Assembly: GCF_000374565.1 (NCBI RefSeq) | Contig: NZ_KB894688.1 | Coordinates: forward strand, 1-64,000 | DNA from: Siminovitchia fordii DSM 16014 = CIP 108821 | GTDB lineage: Bacteria; Bacillota; Bacilli; Bacillales; Bacillaceae_C | Length of the DNA: 64,000 bases | Reading direction: 5' to 3' | Part shown: piece by piece, positions 18,459-28,434 of the stretch | Layout: each line of letters starts with the position of its first letter | How positions within the stretch are numbered: position 1 is the first letter of the stretch | Program-made: the position numbers and the translations under genes | Notes under the pieces: model-generated | Seen by the model: only the letters and a program-made list of their open reading frames with translations | Database searches by the model: none | Told to the model about the DNA's origin: nothing

Positions 18459-21341
18459 TTACTTGGCAATGGCTTCTTTATTTTCTTGGATGGCGATCAG
18501 CTGTTTCATGCGGGCTCTGTCCCGTTCGATGATCGGCTTCAAATATCGGCCTGTATGTGATTCAGGGCAATCCGCAATTTTTTCGGGCGTTCCGGTTGCA
18601 ACAATCGTTCCGCCTTTATCGCCGCCTTCAGGTCCGAGATCGATGATATAATCAGTTGTCTTGATCACGTCTAGATTATGTTCAATGACGAGAACGGTGT
18701 TTCCATTATCAACCAGCCTCTGTAAAACGTTTAATAGACGTGCAATATCGTCAGCGTGAAGTCCTGTTGTCGGTTCATCTAAAATGTAGATCGAGCGGCC
18801 GTTTGAACGCCTGTGGAGCTCAGATGCGAGCTTCACCCTTTGTGCTTCACCGCCGGAAAGTGTCGTTGCCGGCTGTCCAAGCTTCATGTATCCAAGCCCC
18901 ACGTCAGCAATTGTCTGCAGCTTCCGTTTGATTTTCGGGATATTTTCGAAAAACTCCAATCCATCCTCGATTGTCATGTCCAGAACATCTGCAATATTTT
19001 TACCTTTATATTTTACTTCCAGCGTTTCCCGATTATACCTTTTGCCGTGGCAAACCTCGCATGGTACATACACATCAGGTAAAAAGTGCATCTCAATTTT
19101 GATGATCCCGTCACCGCGGCACGCCTCACATCTGCCTCCTTTGACATTGAAGCTGAAACGTCCCTTTTTATACCCGCGGACCTTTGCTTCGTTGGTAGAG
19201 GCAAACATATCGCGGATGTCGTCAAACACCCCGGTATAAGTCGCAGGATTGGAACGCGGTGTCCGTCCGATTGGTGACTGGTCAATATCAATGACTTTTT
19301 CCAAATGGTCCAATCCCTTAATCTCCTTATGGGCACCAGGTTTGGATTTGGCTCGGTGAAGCTTCATGGCAAGGGATTTGTGTAAAATTTCATTAATCAA
19401 GGTACTTTTTCCGGAACCGGAAACACCGGTTACAGCAATGAATACTCCAAGTGGAATTTTTACATTCACATTTTTAAGATTGTTTTCCTTCGCACCTTTA
19501 ATTTCAATGAATCTGCCGTCAGAGACACGGCGTTCCAACGGAAGCGGAATAAATTTTTTCCCTGACAAATATTGTCCTGTCAGTGAATCCGGCTGCTTCA
19601 TCACTTCTTTAGGAGTGCCACAGGCCACTACTTCTCCGCCATGGACGCCCGCTCCTGGACCAATATCGATTAAATAGTCCGCGGCAAGGATCGTGTCTTC
19701 GTCATGCTCCACCACAATCAGCGTATTGCCAATATCGCGCATGTTTTTCAGTGTATCGATTAGGCGGTCATTATCCCGCTGATGAAGTCCAATAGACGGT
19801 TCATCAAGTACATACAATACGCCCGTCAGACGGGACCCGATTTGTGTTGCCAGTCTAATTCGCTGGGCTTCCCCTCCTGACAGCGTTCCAGCTGCCCTGC
19901 TCAATGTTAAGTAATCAAGCCCGACATTGACAAGGAAGCTTAGCCGCTCATCTATCTCTTTTAAGATCATTTGTGCTATTTTGATCTCTTTTTCCGATAA
20001 ATGAATGGATTGGAAAAACTGTGCAGCATCCTGGATGGACAGCTCTGTCACCTGGCCGATATGCTTGTTTTCGATCTTGACTGCAAGACTTTCTTCTTTC
20101 AGCCTGTAGCCCTTACAGCGTGGGCATGGCTGTTCCGCCATATATTTTTCCATTTGCTCCCTTATATAATCGGAGCTTGTTTCACGGTAGCGGCGCTCCA
20201 CATTCTTGAGGACACCCTCAAATCTGATATTGCTTTCCCTTACCTGGCCAAAATCATTTTGATAGCGGAAGCGGATAGGCTCCGCACCTGATCCATATAA
20301 TATTTTCTCCATTTGCTCCTTGGGCAAGTCCTTTACAGGGACATCCATGTTGATGCCGTAATGCTTGCACACTGTCTTCAGCAGCTGCGGATAATATTGA
20401 GAACTGACAGGAATCCAGGGGACAATCGCCCCTTCATTCAATGTCAAAGAGTCATCCGGTATGACAAGATCCTTATCCACTTCGAGTTTCGACCCAAGCC
20501 CGTCACATTCCTGACAAGCCCCAAAAGGGCTGTTGAATGAGAACATCCGCGGTTCCAATTTATCGATGGAAAAGCCGCATTCCGGACAGGCATGATGTTC
20601 ACTGAACAGCAGCTCCTCTTCTCCAATTACATCGATCAAGACTTTTCCCTCTCCAAGACCAAGCGCTGTTTCGAGAGAGTCCGTCAAACGCGTTTCAATG
20701 TCCTCTTTAATTACAATACGGTCAACAACAACCTCAATGGAGTGCTTTTTATTCTTCTCAAGTTCGATGTCTTCGCCCAGATCAAGGATTTCACCATCCA
20801 CTCTTACACGGACGAATCCCTGTTTCTTGATGTTTTCCAATATCTTGACGTGAGCACCCTTTCTTCCGGAAATGACGGGAGCCAACACCTGAATCCTTGT
20901 CCTTTCAGGGTAAACCATAATCCGGTCAACCATTTGCTCGATCGTCTGGGAGGTGATCTCAATTCCATGGACAGGACATATCGGCCGGCCCACCCGCGCA
21001 AACAGTAAACGGAGGTAGTCATAGACTTCCGTTACTGTCCCGACAGTCGAACGCGGATTCCGGCTTGTTGTCTTTTGGTCGATTGAAATTGCAGGGGACA
21101 AACCTTCAATTGCATCCACATCCGGTTTATCCATCTGGCCTAAAAATTGCCTTGCATATGCTGACAACGATTCTACATAGCGCCGCTGTCCCTCTGCATA
21201 AATCGTGTCAAACGCCAACGAGGATTTTCCGGAGCCTGAAAGCCCCGTGACCACGACCAGTTGATCCCTTGGAATGGTCACATCGATATCTTTTAAATTA
21301 TGGGCACGTGCACCTTTAACAATGATTTTTTCTAGTGCCAT
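18459..21341 (-). CDS. uvrA: excinuclease ABC subunit A
   Basis: 960 residues, normal length. Two ABC modules: Walker A GLSGSGKS near residue 31 and GVSGSGKST near 640, with [11 protein letters not shown] signatures. Two zinc-finger pairs are seen (CPEC...CQEC and CEAC...CEVC). It scans DNA for bulky damage and loads UvrB. It begins seven bases after uvrB, so it is in one transcript with it and under the same SOS control. Confidence 0.98.
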   Translation of the reverse strand: MALEKIIVKGARAHNLKDIDVTIPRDQLVVVTGLSGSGKSSLAFDTIYAEGQRRYVESLSAYARQFLGQMDKPDVDAIEGLSPAISIDQKTTSRNPRSTVGTVTEVYDYLRLLFARVGRPICPVHGIEITSQTIEQMVDRIMVYPERTRIQVLAPVISGRKGAHVKILENIKKQGFVRVRVDGEILDLGEDIELEKNKKHSIEVVVDRIVIKEDIETRLTDSLETALGLGEGKVLIDVIGEEELLFSEHHACPECGFSIDKLEPRMFSFNSPFGACQECDGLGSKLEVDKDLVIPDDSLTLNEGAIVPWIPVSSQYYPQLLKTVCKHYGINMDVPVKDLPKEQMEKILYGSGAEPIRFRYQNDFGQVRESNIRFEGVLKNVERRYRETSSDYIREQMEKYMAEQPCPRCKGYRLKEESLAVKIENKHIGQVTELSIQDAAQFFQSIHLSEKEIKIAQMILKEIDERLSFLVNVGLDYLTLSRAAGTLSGGEAQRIRLATQIGSRLTGVLYVLDEPSIGLHQRDNDRLIDTLKNMRDIGNTLIVVEHDEDTILAADYLIDIGPGAGVHGGEVVACGTPKEVMKQPDSLTGQYLSGKKFIPLPLERRVSDGRFIEIKGAKENNLKNVNVKIPLGVFIAVTGVSGSGKSTLINEILHKSLAMKLHRAKSKPGAHKEIKGLDHLEKVIDIDQSPIGRTPRSNPATYTGVFDDIRDMFASTNEAKVRGYKKGRFSFNVKGGRCEACRGDGIIKIEMHFLPDVYVPCEVCHGKRYNRETLEVKYKGKNIADVLDMTIEDGLEFFENIPKIKRKLQTIADVGLGYMKLGQPATTLSGGEAQRVKLASELHRRSNGRSIYILDEPTTGLHADDIARLLNVLQRLVDNGNTVLVIEHNLDVIKTTDYIIDLGPEGGDKGGTIVATGTPEKIADCPESHTGRYLKPIIERDRARMKQLIAIQENKEAIAK

Positions 21342-21348
21342 TGCTGTT

Positions 21349-23325
21349 TCATCCTTCCGCTTTTAACTCCAAAATGGCATCGCGAAGCTGCGCCGCCCGT
21401 TCAAAATCAAGCGCTTTTGCCGCTTCTTTCATTTCCTTTTCCATTGAAGTAATCAGCTTGTCTTTTTCCTTTTTCGTTAATTTTTTCGTATTTTCATAAG
21501 TGTACTCTTCTGTTTCCTCGGCTGCAATTGTAGCACGGATGACATCACGGACATCTTTTTGGATCGTTGTTGGTGTAATACCGTGCTCTCTGTTATATTC
21601 TTCCTGGATCGATCGCCTTCGCTTCGTTTCCTTGATCGCCTGATCCATGGAGTCTGTGATTTTGTCCGCATACATGATCACATGTCCGTTTGCATTCCGT
21701 GCAGCTCTCCCAATTGTCTGGATGAGCGAACGTTCGGAACGGAGGAATCCTTCTTTATCCGCATCGAGTATGGCTACCAGGGAGACTTCCGGTATATCCA
21801 GGCCTTCCCTAAGAAGATTGATTCCTACTAGAACATCATATTTTCCAAGTCGTAAATCCCGGATGATTTCTATCCGTTCCAGCGTTTTGATCTCAGAGTG
21901 CAAATACTGTACTTTCACACCGACATCTTTCAGATAATCCGTTAAATCTTCCGCCATTTTTTTCGTGAGTGTCGTTACAAGAACCCGCTCATTTTTGTCA
22001 ATCCTGTCATTGATTTCCCCAAGCAGGTCATCAATTTGTCCTTCGATAGGACGAACATCGATTGTCGGATCAAGCAGCCCGGTAGGACGGATGATCTGCT
22101 CAATCATTTCCGGTGTTTTTTCCAATTCGTACGGTCCAGGGGTAGCAGATACAAACACGATATGTTTGATATGTTTCTCAAATTCTTCAAACATGAGCGG
22201 ACGGTTATCAAGCGCCGACGGCAGTCGAAAACCATGATCGACGAGCACCTGCTTCCGCGCCTGGTCACCATTGTACATCCCGCGGATTTGCGGGAGGGTG
22301 ACGTGCGATTCGTCGACAACGATCTGAAAATCATCAGGAAAATAATCCAGTAATGTAAAAGGAGTAGCTCCTGGCGGCCTTAAGGTCAAATGGCGGGAAT
22401 AGTTTTCAATCCCTGCACAAAAGCCCATTTCCCTCATCATTTCCAAGTCGTATCTCGTTCGCTGTTCGAGCCGCTGGGCTTCCAAGAGTTTTTCCTCCGC
22501 CCGCAATTCGGCAAGCCGTTCTTCCAATTCAAGCTCTATATTTTTAATAGCGATCTTCAACTTTTCATCACCGGTCACATAGTGGGAGGCAGGGAATATA
22601 GCCGCATGCTCCCGGTCGCCGACAATCTCTCCGGTCAGTGCGTCCACTACCCGGATCCGGTCGATTTCATCACCGAAAAACTCAACACGGATACACTGCT
22701 CTTCACGGGCAATGGGAAAAATCTCCACTACATCTCCACGAACACGGAACGTTCCATTTTGGAATTCAATATCATTTCGTGCATATTGGAGGTCAACAAG
22801 CCTGCGTAAAAGCTGGTTCCGTTCAATTTCCATCCCCGTCCGGAGCGACAGGACGTGGTTTCTGTATTCTTCGGGGGAACCGAGGCCATATATGCAGGAA
22901 ACACTGGCAATGATAATGACATCATTCCGTTCGAATAAAGCAGACGTAGCCGAATGCCTGAGCCGGTTGATCTCATCATTTACACTCGAATCTTTTTCAA
23001 TAAACGTATCGGTTTGCGGAACATATGCTTCCGGCTGGTAATAATCATAGAAGCTGACAAAATACTCAACGGCGTTGTTAGGAAAAAACTCTTTGAACTC
23101 GCTGTACAGTTGTCCTGCAAGCGTCTTGTTGTGAGCAATGACAAGCGTCGGCTTGTTTACTTCCTTGATCATGTTTGAGACAGTGAATGTCTTACCGGTA
23201 CCTGTCGCTCCTAGTAATGTCTGATACTTCTTTCCTGATTGGAAGCCTTCGACCAGCCGTTCAATCGCTTTTGGCTGGTCACCAGCTGGCTTATATTTTG
23301 ATACTATTTCAAACTGGTTGTTCAC
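21349..23325 (-). CDS. uvrB: excinuclease ABC subunit B
   Basis: 658-residue helicase-like damage-verification protein. Walker A is GATGTGKT near residue 39, a beta-hairpin region with [18 protein letters not shown] follows, then helicase motifs DESHV and QTIGRAARN. The C-terminal UVR domain is [25 protein letters not shown] start with GGGAGG upstream. It leads the uvrB-uvrA unit. A LexA/DinR-type box lies about 112 bases upstream. Confidence 0.98.
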   Translation of the reverse strand: MNNQFEIVSKYKPAGDQPKAIERLVEGFQSGKKYQTLLGATGTGKTFTVSNMIKEVNKPTLVIAHNKTLAGQLYSEFKEFFPNNAVEYFVSFYDYYQPEAYVPQTDTFIEKDSSVNDEINRLRHSATSALFERNDVIIIASVSCIYGLGSPEEYRNHVLSLRTGMEIERNQLLRRLVDLQYARNDIEFQNGTFRVRGDVVEIFPIAREEQCIRVEFFGDEIDRIRVVDALTGEIVGDREHAAIFPASHYVTGDEKLKIAIKNIELELEERLAELRAEEKLLEAQRLEQRTRYDLEMMREMGFCAGIENYSRHLTLRPPGATPFTLLDYFPDDFQIVVDESHVTLPQIRGMYNGDQARKQVLVDHGFRLPSALDNRPLMFEEFEKHIKHIVFVSATPGPYELEKTPEMIEQIIRPTGLLDPTIDVRPIEGQIDDLLGEINDRIDKNERVLVTTLTKKMAEDLTDYLKDVGVKVQYLHSEIKTLERIEIIRDLRLGKYDVLVGINLLREGLDIPEVSLVAILDADKEGFLRSERSLIQTIGRAARNANGHVIMYADKITDSMDQAIKETKRRRSIQEEYNREHGITPTTIQKDVRDVIRATIAAEETEEYTYENTKKLTKKEKDKLITSMEKEMKEAAKALDFERAAQLRDAILELKAEG

Positions 23326-23436
23326 GCCGGCATCCTCCCGTTTTTCTTTCTATATCTATAGTCACTGCTGCATCATTATTGAAAGTTATCATACTGTCAT
23401 TTTACCACAAACGGCCCTTTCATAACCAGAAATATG

Positions 23437-23450
23437 CGAACGTATTTTCG
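23437..23450. promoter_or_regulatory. LexA/DinR box before uvrB
   Basis: CGAACGTATTTTCG matches the Bacillus consensus CGAACRNRYGTTCG at all but one position. It lies 112 bases from the uvrB start, in the promoter region. Confidence 0.75.
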
Positions 23451-23514
23451 ATAACGGCAATTTGTTGATTCCGTTTATAAGGAAAGACCCCACCCGATAA
23501 ACAATCATCTCCCT

Positions 23515-23550
23515 CCAAAAAAAGAATCCCGAAGCAAATGTGCCTCGGGA
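23515..23550 (-). terminator. terminator of the PadR-HAAS operon
   Basis: On the minus strand, TCCCGAgGCA-CATT-TGCtTCGGGA is followed by a T-rich tract, directly after the membrane-protein stop. Confidence 0.85.
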
Positions 23551-23556
23551 ACCTGA

Positions 23557-24435
23557 TCAATATTTACTTTTCCCCTGTACCCAAAACTCGATGAACAGTT
23601 GCAGGGCAATTGCGGTTAAAAATACAACAATGGCATAGATGATCCCAAGCTTGAACCCTGCCAGAATTACCATGCCGATGGCAAAAATCCACAACGCTCC
23701 GGAAAGCAGTCCGCCTTGGGCCATCCGCTGGGGATCCTTCTTCGCATAGTGCTCCATCATTATTTTTTGTTCCTCGATGACCCATGGCTTGCTGCGGCTT
23801 TTTTCAGTCAGAAATAAAAAGGCCAATATTCCAATTCCCGGAATGACAAATGGAAGAAAAGTTACGAGCACAGCATGGAGGCCCATGTTTCCCATGAAAT
23901 ACAAGGATGCAGCGGTTATCAAACCGAAAATAATCCCGCCAACGGCAACTGCATAAATAAGCGCCCGGATCTTGGACATCGGAAATCTTCCTGCTGTTTC
24001 TTGAGTCAATCCGAGGAAAGCAAAAGCAGCTCCTGAAATTACAATGAATGGAACCAGGGCAGAAATCCCCTGATAAACAACACCTGTCGAAAAATAAGTA
24101 ATAAATCCGGCCGTCAGCCCGAATAAAAAAACAATTCCTGCAACTACGTATCCGATAGCGTGCTTATAATCCACTTCAACTTTGTTCTCAATATACATCT
24201 GTCCGATCACTTCATTTCGTTTTTGGCGGCTAATATCATCTGCAACCGCAGTAATGTCCCCTAATTCTCCAATGGCCTTTGTGAAAGCAGCATCAGAATC
24301 CATACCTTCAATTTCAAAATCCTTGATACGATCAAGTAAGTTTGAAATAATCTCTTCTTTGAAATCCTGCAATGCAGGTGTTTCTTCATATCCCTTGAAT
24401 AAATCTTCCACATACTTTTGCACCTTTTGACTCAT
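23557..24435 (-). CDS. HAAS-domain membrane protein paired with PadR
   Basis: 292 residues. The first 75 form a helical HAAS-like (permease-prefix) domain with the typical VEDLFKGYEETPALQDFKEE and FTKAIGELGDITAVADDI. Six or so membrane helices follow. HAAS proteins are commonly encoded next to PadR repressors and are thought to pass envelope signals. Start MSQKVQ is chosen because GAGGAGGGATAAA precedes it. It begins one base after the padR stop. Confidence 0.82.
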   Translation of the reverse strand: MSQKVQKYVEDLFKGYEETPALQDFKEEIISNLLDRIKDFEIEGMDSDAAFTKAIGELGDITAVADDISRQKRNEVIGQMYIENKVEVDYKHAIGYVVAGIVFLFGLTAGFITYFSTGVVYQGISALVPFIVISGAAFAFLGLTQETAGRFPMSKIRALIYAVAVGGIIFGLITAASLYFMGNMGLHAVLVTFLPFVIPGIGILAFLFLTEKSRSKPWVIEEQKIMMEHYAKKDPQRMAQGGLLSGALWIFAIGMVILAGFKLGIIYAIVVFLTAIALQLFIEFWVQGKSKY

Positions 24436-24436
24436 T

Positions 24437-24772
24437 TTATCCCTCCTCAAGCAGTCGATTTAATATTTCCTGGGTAAACTCCCAATCCAGCTTGTTTTGA
24501 TAATATTGTGTCTTTCCTTTATCTGTAATCCTGTAATACTTGCGTCTCCCCCCTTGCGATTCGTCGCCCCAATAGGCAACAATAAGCCCTTCCTTCTCCA
24601 ATCTTCGATAACTAGAATAAAGCGTAGCTTCTTTCAGTTCATATTGGTCATCCGTCTTTTCCAAAATCGTCTTATAGATTTCATAACCATAACTGTCCCC
24701 TTTTTGTAAAATACTCAACACAATCGTATCTGTATGCCCCCGCAATAAATCAGAGGATAATTTCCCTTTCAC
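24437..24772 (-). CDS. PadR-family transcriptional regulator
   Basis: 111 residues. The winged helix has the PadR core GDSYGYEIYKTILE, then EATLYSSYRRLEKEGLI and GGRRKYYRITDKGK. It has a short C-terminal dimer helix (subfamily 2 size). GTG start with AGGTGGTGA upstream. It likely represses itself and the following HAAS gene. A TATACATGTAA motif at 24803-24813 in its promoter region is a candidate operator. Confidence 0.92.
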   Translation of the reverse strand: MKGKLSSDLLRGHTDTIVLSILQKGDSYGYEIYKTILEKTDDQYELKEATLYSSYRRLEKEGLIVAYWGDESQGGRRKYYRITDKGKTQYYQNKLDWEFTQEILNRLLEEG

Positions 24773-24802
24773 TCGCTCACCACCTAATTGTCAATCCACT
24801 AT

Positions 24803-24813
24803 TATACATGTAA
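24803..24813. promoter_or_regulatory. candidate PadR operator and -10 region
   Basis: The TACATGTA palindrome (24805-24812) overlaps a minus-strand TATAAT. The same TATACAT core recurs in the palindromes of the second PadR module at 45-46 kb. Confidence 0.4.
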
Positions 24814-24871
24814 CATTACTTTGTCTGTCATAATAATATATCAGATAAATAAATTTGTAAATAGGTTTTAT

Positions 24872-24918
24872 AAAAAATAAATAAGGCCGGCTGCATTCAA
24901 AAGAATACAGCCGGCCTT
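24872..24918 (-). terminator. terminator of the ECF sigma cluster
   Basis: A long stem, AAGGCCGGCTG..ATTC paired with GAAT..CAGCCGGCCTT (24883-24918), is followed on the minus strand by a T-rich tract. Confidence 0.88.
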
Positions 24919-25167
24919 TCAGTCGGTTAACCTTTTTTCCAGTGAATATAAGTCCTCTTCCAGCATCTGCATTCTTTGCTCCGCCGCTTCTCTTGCATCG
25001 CGGACTCCTTCATTATAAAAAACCGGTCCCAACCTGTCTTTTATAAACTCAAAGCAGATTTCAGCAGCGAATTCCCCAATCTCCTCACCGCGTTCTTTCA
25101 GAAAAAATTCCTGGATGTCATGGATCATTTGTCTTTTTTTCTCTAAAGACAGCTTATTCATTAACAT
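24919..25167 (-). CDS. DUF2164-family protein
   Basis: 82 residues, helical, with the DUF2164 pattern: IHDIQEFFLKERGEEIGEFAAE and LGPVFYNEGVRDAREA. The function of the family is unknown. The upstream ribosome site is AAGGAGACC. It is the last gene in the run of the ECF sigma factor and lies 12 bases after the small membrane protein. Its stop codon abuts the terminator. Confidence 0.8.
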   Translation of the reverse strand: MLMNKLSLEKKRQMIHDIQEFFLKERGEEIGEFAAEICFEFIKDRLGPVFYNEGVRDAREAAEQRMQMLEEDLYSLEKRLTD

Positions 25168-25179
25168 GTTTGGTCTCCT

Positions 25180-25404
25180 TTATAAAAAGATAAGAGGAAG
25201 AGCGGAGATAATTGAAATCAAAACTGGCAAAAATAATGTCAAAGCCATCCCTCTTTCGGTTAATTCAAATTCCGGGAGACGTACCGAATCAAAAAGCCAG
25301 TCCGCCGCCCTGTCCACCCGTGATTTCCTCATGGGAAAATCGGGGACTTCCACATCATATTCATCTAGCTTTTTAAAAAGTATTTCATCACCATCAGTTT
25401 TCAT
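25180..25404 (-). CDS. small single-pass membrane protein, candidate anti-sigma factor
   Basis: 74 residues. A charged N-terminal half (DEILFKKLDEYDVEVPDFPMRKSRVDRAADWLFDSV) is followed by one C-terminal membrane helix (MALTLFLPVLISIISALPLIFL). It overlaps the sigma-factor gene by 11 bases and has GGAGGTGGACGGAG before its ATG, so translation is coupled. Size, topology and place resemble the YxlC-type negative regulators behind B. subtilis sigY. This role is inferred from context only. Confidence 0.65.
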   Translation of the reverse strand: MKTDGDEILFKKLDEYDVEVPDFPMRKSRVDRAADWLFDSVRLPEFELTERGMALTLFLPVLISIISALPLIFL

Positions 25405-25912
25405 CTCCGTCCACCTCCAAATCTTTTTTTAACTTTTTCATCGCATGATGCAGCCTGGACTTGACGGTTCCAACTGGGACCCCCAAAATTTCAGCCGTTT
25501 CCTTTTGCGTCAAATCGTGGTAGTACGTCAAAAGGATGACGGCCCTTTGAAGTTCTGGCAATTGCTGGACAGCTTTCTGGACAGATAGCTTCTCATCCAC
25601 TGAAATGGCCACGGAGCTGTCGGATGCCAAAAAAGGCAGCAGCGACCAGAGCTTTTTTCTTCTCTTAAGCTTCGTAGCCATCGTGTTATAAGCAATCTGG
25701 AAGAGATACGTTTTGAATTTACCTTTTTCAGGTGAGTAATGCCGGCTTTTAAGTAATTTTTCAAACGTATCCTGGACAACATCAATGCTCAACTGCTGAT
25801 CGCCTGTATATCTGAAAATAAACTTGTAAAGCGGTTCCCTGTATATCTCATACAGCGTTTCAACGGTTTCCGAGCACCCGTCTTCCAAGCGGATTTCTCT
25901 ATTTAAACTCAT
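25394..25912 (-). CDS. ECF-type RNA polymerase sigma factor
   Basis: 172 residues. Region 2 is LYKFIFRYTGDQQLSIDVVQDTFEKLL (about 30-57) and region 4 is LPELQRAVILLTYYHDLTQKETAEILGVPVGTVKSRLHHAMKKL (about 117-160). These would bind core polymerase and the -35 element. It overlaps the upstream membrane gene by 14 bases and the downstream small membrane gene by 11. Tight coupling with membrane partners fits envelope-stress signalling. The closest named sigma factor could not be settled. Confidence 0.92.
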   Translation of the reverse strand: MSLNREIRLEDGCSETVETLYEIYREPLYKFIFRYTGDQQLSIDVVQDTFEKLLKSRHYSPEKGKFKTYLFQIAYNTMATKLKRRKKLWSLLPFLASDSSVAISVDEKLSVQKAVQQLPELQRAVILLTYYHDLTQKETAEILGVPVGTVKSRLHHAMKKLKKDLEVDGDEN

Positions 25913-26273
25913 TTGGCCACCGCGCTTTTATTCCTTTGAACACATAGATCAATTTTGAGATCATCCATGCAAAAGTCATCAAACTGAAAACAACCGTCTG
26001 ATGAATAAAATATTGGATGATCGGACTATTAATATCATCCCCTCTCAAAAGGAAAATGAGCAGCCCTGTTATATTTAAAAAAGTATAGATCGCAGCAATC
26101 AACACGATAGTATCCCAGCGGGTCCAGTAAAAATAAATATCCGTTTTGGTAAAATCTACTTTCCCCCATTTATCCCGGACAACCTTCTTGTTCATGGAGG
26201 CAATAACCCCAGCAAAAATGGAGCCAAGCACTGCGACTACAATACTGCTGATCACCCAGCCTGTCACCGGCAT
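25899..26273 (-). CDS. uncharacterised membrane protein upstream of ECF sigma
   Basis: 124 residues with three likely membrane segments (VISSIVVAVLGSIFAGVIAS; TIVLIAAIYTFLNITGLLIFL; TVVFSLMTFAWMISKLIYVF). No family recognised. Start at ATG 26273 is preferred because GGGAG lies eight bases upstream; a GTG three codons earlier would touch the ribosome site. It is probably the first gene of the sigma cluster and may act in sensing or anti-sigma control. Confidence 0.7.
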   Translation of the reverse strand: MPVTGWVISSIVVAVLGSIFAGVIASMNKKVVRDKWGKVDFTKTDIYFYWTRWDTIVLIAAIYTFLNITGLLIFLLRGDDINSPIIQYFIHQTVVFSLMTFAWMISKLIYVFKGIKARWPNEFK

Positions 26274-26336
26274 GTAAAACACTCCCTTTCCTGTCTCCTC
26301 ATAAGTTCATACTGACGGGAAGACAAAATGGTTCAT

Positions 26337-26999
26337 TCATATTATTTTTTCGCCGGATGCAGAGATGGCCACAAGTAATTCCTCGAAAGTCATGTCGGAC
26401 ATTGAGTTCAATCGTAATCTGTGTCCCCCAAAGTTCAATTGACCTGTTACTTTATTCGGTACAATCACAACGTTAAGACCGGCATCAAGTGCAGCCCTTA
26501 ATCCATTTACCGAATCTTCGAAAGCTATCGTCTCTTCAGGCGCAGCCCTCAACTCTTTGATGGCTGCCAAATATAACTCGGGATCAGGTTTGATTTTAAC
26601 AACGTCATCCGCTGTTTTGATGACATCGAAATAGTCTTTAATGTCAAAACGGTCCAAAAAACCTTCCACCCAAATCCTATTGGAACTTGAAGCCAGCCCT
26701 ATTTTAAATCCAAGATTTTTTGCTGTATTAAGATACTCTAAAACTCCATCCCTCAGCTTTAAAGCTGGTAATTGATCCTTATAAATTGACTTGGCTTCTC
26801 TTAAGACTGATTCTTTTGTAAAAGAAACTTTCTTTTTCAGCCGGTCAAATAACACATCATCAGACGTTCCGATACATAGAGCAAATTCATCTATTGTCAA
26901 ATCATAATCCAATTTGCAAAAAATTTGGCGAAATGCCTCGTACCAGACCGACTCGGTATCAACGATTAAACCATCAAAATCGAAAACAACTGCCTCCAC
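26337..26999 (-). CDS. HAD-family hydrolase (phosphoglucomutase/phosphatase type)
   Basis: 220 residues. Motif I is VVFDFDGLIVDTES, then GLASSSNR (motif II), KPDPELYLAAIKELRAAPEETIAFEDSVNGLRAALDAG (motifs III/IV). The cap domain follows motif I, giving the subfamily I look of beta-phosphoglucomutase, YhcW and phosphatases. The substrate is not predictable. GTG start with AGGAGG eight bases upstream. The gene stands 37 bases after a DMT transporter gene on the same strand. Confidence 0.9.
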   Translation of the reverse strand: MEAVVFDFDGLIVDTESVWYEAFRQIFCKLDYDLTIDEFALCIGTSDDVLFDRLKKKVSFTKESVLREAKSIYKDQLPALKLRDGVLEYLNTAKNLGFKIGLASSSNRIWVEGFLDRFDIKDYFDVIKTADDVVKIKPDPELYLAAIKELRAAPEETIAFEDSVNGLRAALDAGLNVVIVPNKVTGQLNFGGHRLRLNSMSDMTFEELLVAISASGEKII

Positions 27000-27035
27000 C
27001 TCTTCAACCTCCTCCTATTTCCGAGATTTTTTACC

Positions 27036-27995
27036 TTACTGTAAAACGCTTTTCACTTCTTTTACTCGGGAAACATAACTGTGAAGGACCATTCCTGCAA
27101 CAACAAGCATCATACCGATCAAGGAGGCAGTTGCCGGCATAGGAGCACTCAAAATAACAATCTCTCCCAACAGAGCATAAGGAACTTCCAGCGATTGAGT
27201 GGCTTCGACTGCAGCAAGCTTCCCCATATTGTCTTTGACATAATCGGTCGCCTTGAAAAATAAAACGGTAGCAATGACTCCAGAAGAAACAGCGACTAGA
27301 AGTGCCTGCAGCGTCTGCTCCATTGAAGGAAGTTCCCCTGTTGTCAACTCCCAACCGGCAAGGATCAGCCAGAATGGCATACTTCCAAGTGTCATACCTA
27401 AAACTCGCTGATACGTATCCAGCCGGCCTCCGCATACTCCCATCATCTTCCTATTTCCAAGCGGGTATGCAAAAGATGCTACTAAAATCGGAACTACGCA
27501 AAATAAGACATTATGCAGTGATAGCCCGTTCATATGCTCCAATTGCATCATGGCAATCCCAACCAAAATGATCAGCGACATGGACAACCCTTTAAATGGA
27601 ATTTTCCCTTTAACGGAAATTTGACCGGAAGATGTCTGGATAGTCTCATAAAAAAGTGTTGCCAATAGAGAGCCGGAAATAATCGTTATTTGAAATGTGC
27701 TGGCAATCAACCAGCCCGGTCCATATCCTGCGGCAAATGTGAGCGGTGCATAAAACAGCCCAAATCCAATTGTGCTCCAAAGAAGCCATTCCCTTGGGCT
27801 TGCCTTCATCTCCTGAATTAGCTTACGAAGGTTCCCCCTTATTAACACAATCATCAGTAAAAAGGGAACCATGAACATATAGCGCAGCGAAGCACTCCAG
27901 ATCCAACTTCCGCCTGATAAATCCATAGCACGGTTAAATATGAACGTAAAGGCAAAAAAGAATGCTGCTACTACCCCTAACAAAATCGGCCTCAT
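27036..27995 (-). CDS. DMT-superfamily efflux transporter (EmrE-like multidrug family)
   Basis: 319 residues with ten hydrophobic segments in two repeat halves, as in EamA/DMT carriers. The first helix (ILLGVVAAFFFAFTFIFNRAM) and the C-terminal half (ALLGEIVILSAPMPATASLIGMMLVVAGMVL) match the multidrug-resistance efflux transporter family of Bacillus. Substrate unknown. AAGGGGG ribosome site. It may share a transcript with the HAD gene. Confidence 0.85.
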   Translation of the reverse strand: MRPILLGVVAAFFFAFTFIFNRAMDLSGGSWIWSASLRYMFMVPFLLMIVLIRGNLRKLIQEMKASPREWLLWSTIGFGLFYAPLTFAAGYGPGWLIASTFQITIISGSLLATLFYETIQTSSGQISVKGKIPFKGLSMSLIILVGIAMMQLEHMNGLSLHNVLFCVVPILVASFAYPLGNRKMMGVCGGRLDTYQRVLGMTLGSMPFWLILAGWELTTGELPSMEQTLQALLVAVSSGVIATVLFFKATDYVKDNMGKLAAVEATQSLEVPYALLGEIVILSAPMPATASLIGMMLVVAGMVLHSYVSRVKEVKSVLQ

Positions 27996-28152
27996 TAGCT
28001 TCCCCCTTTAATCCTTTCGAATAACGAAATATCAAAACATTTCCATTATACTATGAAAGGGTTGGCCATTCATATAGATTCAAAGAAACAATTTATAAGG
28101 GGATAAGCGTGTAATTCTATAACGGAAGTTCAACCAAACCGAGTTCGTGCAA

Positions 28153-28347
28153 TCAACCATGCGTTTCGAGCATTTCCCTGCTGTATTCGTGCAAATTTCT
28201 ATAAAAATCGTCAATCTTATTTAGAGAGCGTAAAATTAAGTTGTGCGTACATGTAACCGGAACTTTAGATCCTAAGTCCGTTCGTACATCAACCATGAAA
28301 TTCGTCCAATTTGGCACCTTAATCGTGGATACTATCTTGGAGCTCAT
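28153..28347 (-). CDS. small hypothetical protein
   Basis: 64 residues if it starts at ATG 28347, which has TGGAG eight bases upstream. An earlier in-frame ATG lies inside the csbA terminator hairpin. The protein reads MSSKIVSTIKVPNWTNF then VDVRTDLGSKVPVTCTHNLI and ends EYSREMLETHG. No family recognised. It may be real, but evidence is limited to the open frame and the ribosome site. Confidence 0.35.
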   Translation of the reverse strand: MSSKIVSTIKVPNWTNFMVDVRTDLGSKVPVTCTHNLILRSLNKIDDFYRNLHEYSREMLETHG

Positions 28348-28378
28348 GCAATCCACTCCATGCTCCTGCATTCTCCCT

Positions 28379-28434
28379 AAAAAAGACATTTCATTTCCCG
28401 GTATCTCCTCCAGGTCACGAAATGTCTTTTTTTC
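28379..28434. terminator. terminator of csbA
   Basis: AAAAGACATTTC (28381-28392) pairs with GAAATGTCTTTT (28419-28430), with T-runs on both sides. The csbA stop codon is within the loop side of the hairpin. Confidence 0.85.
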
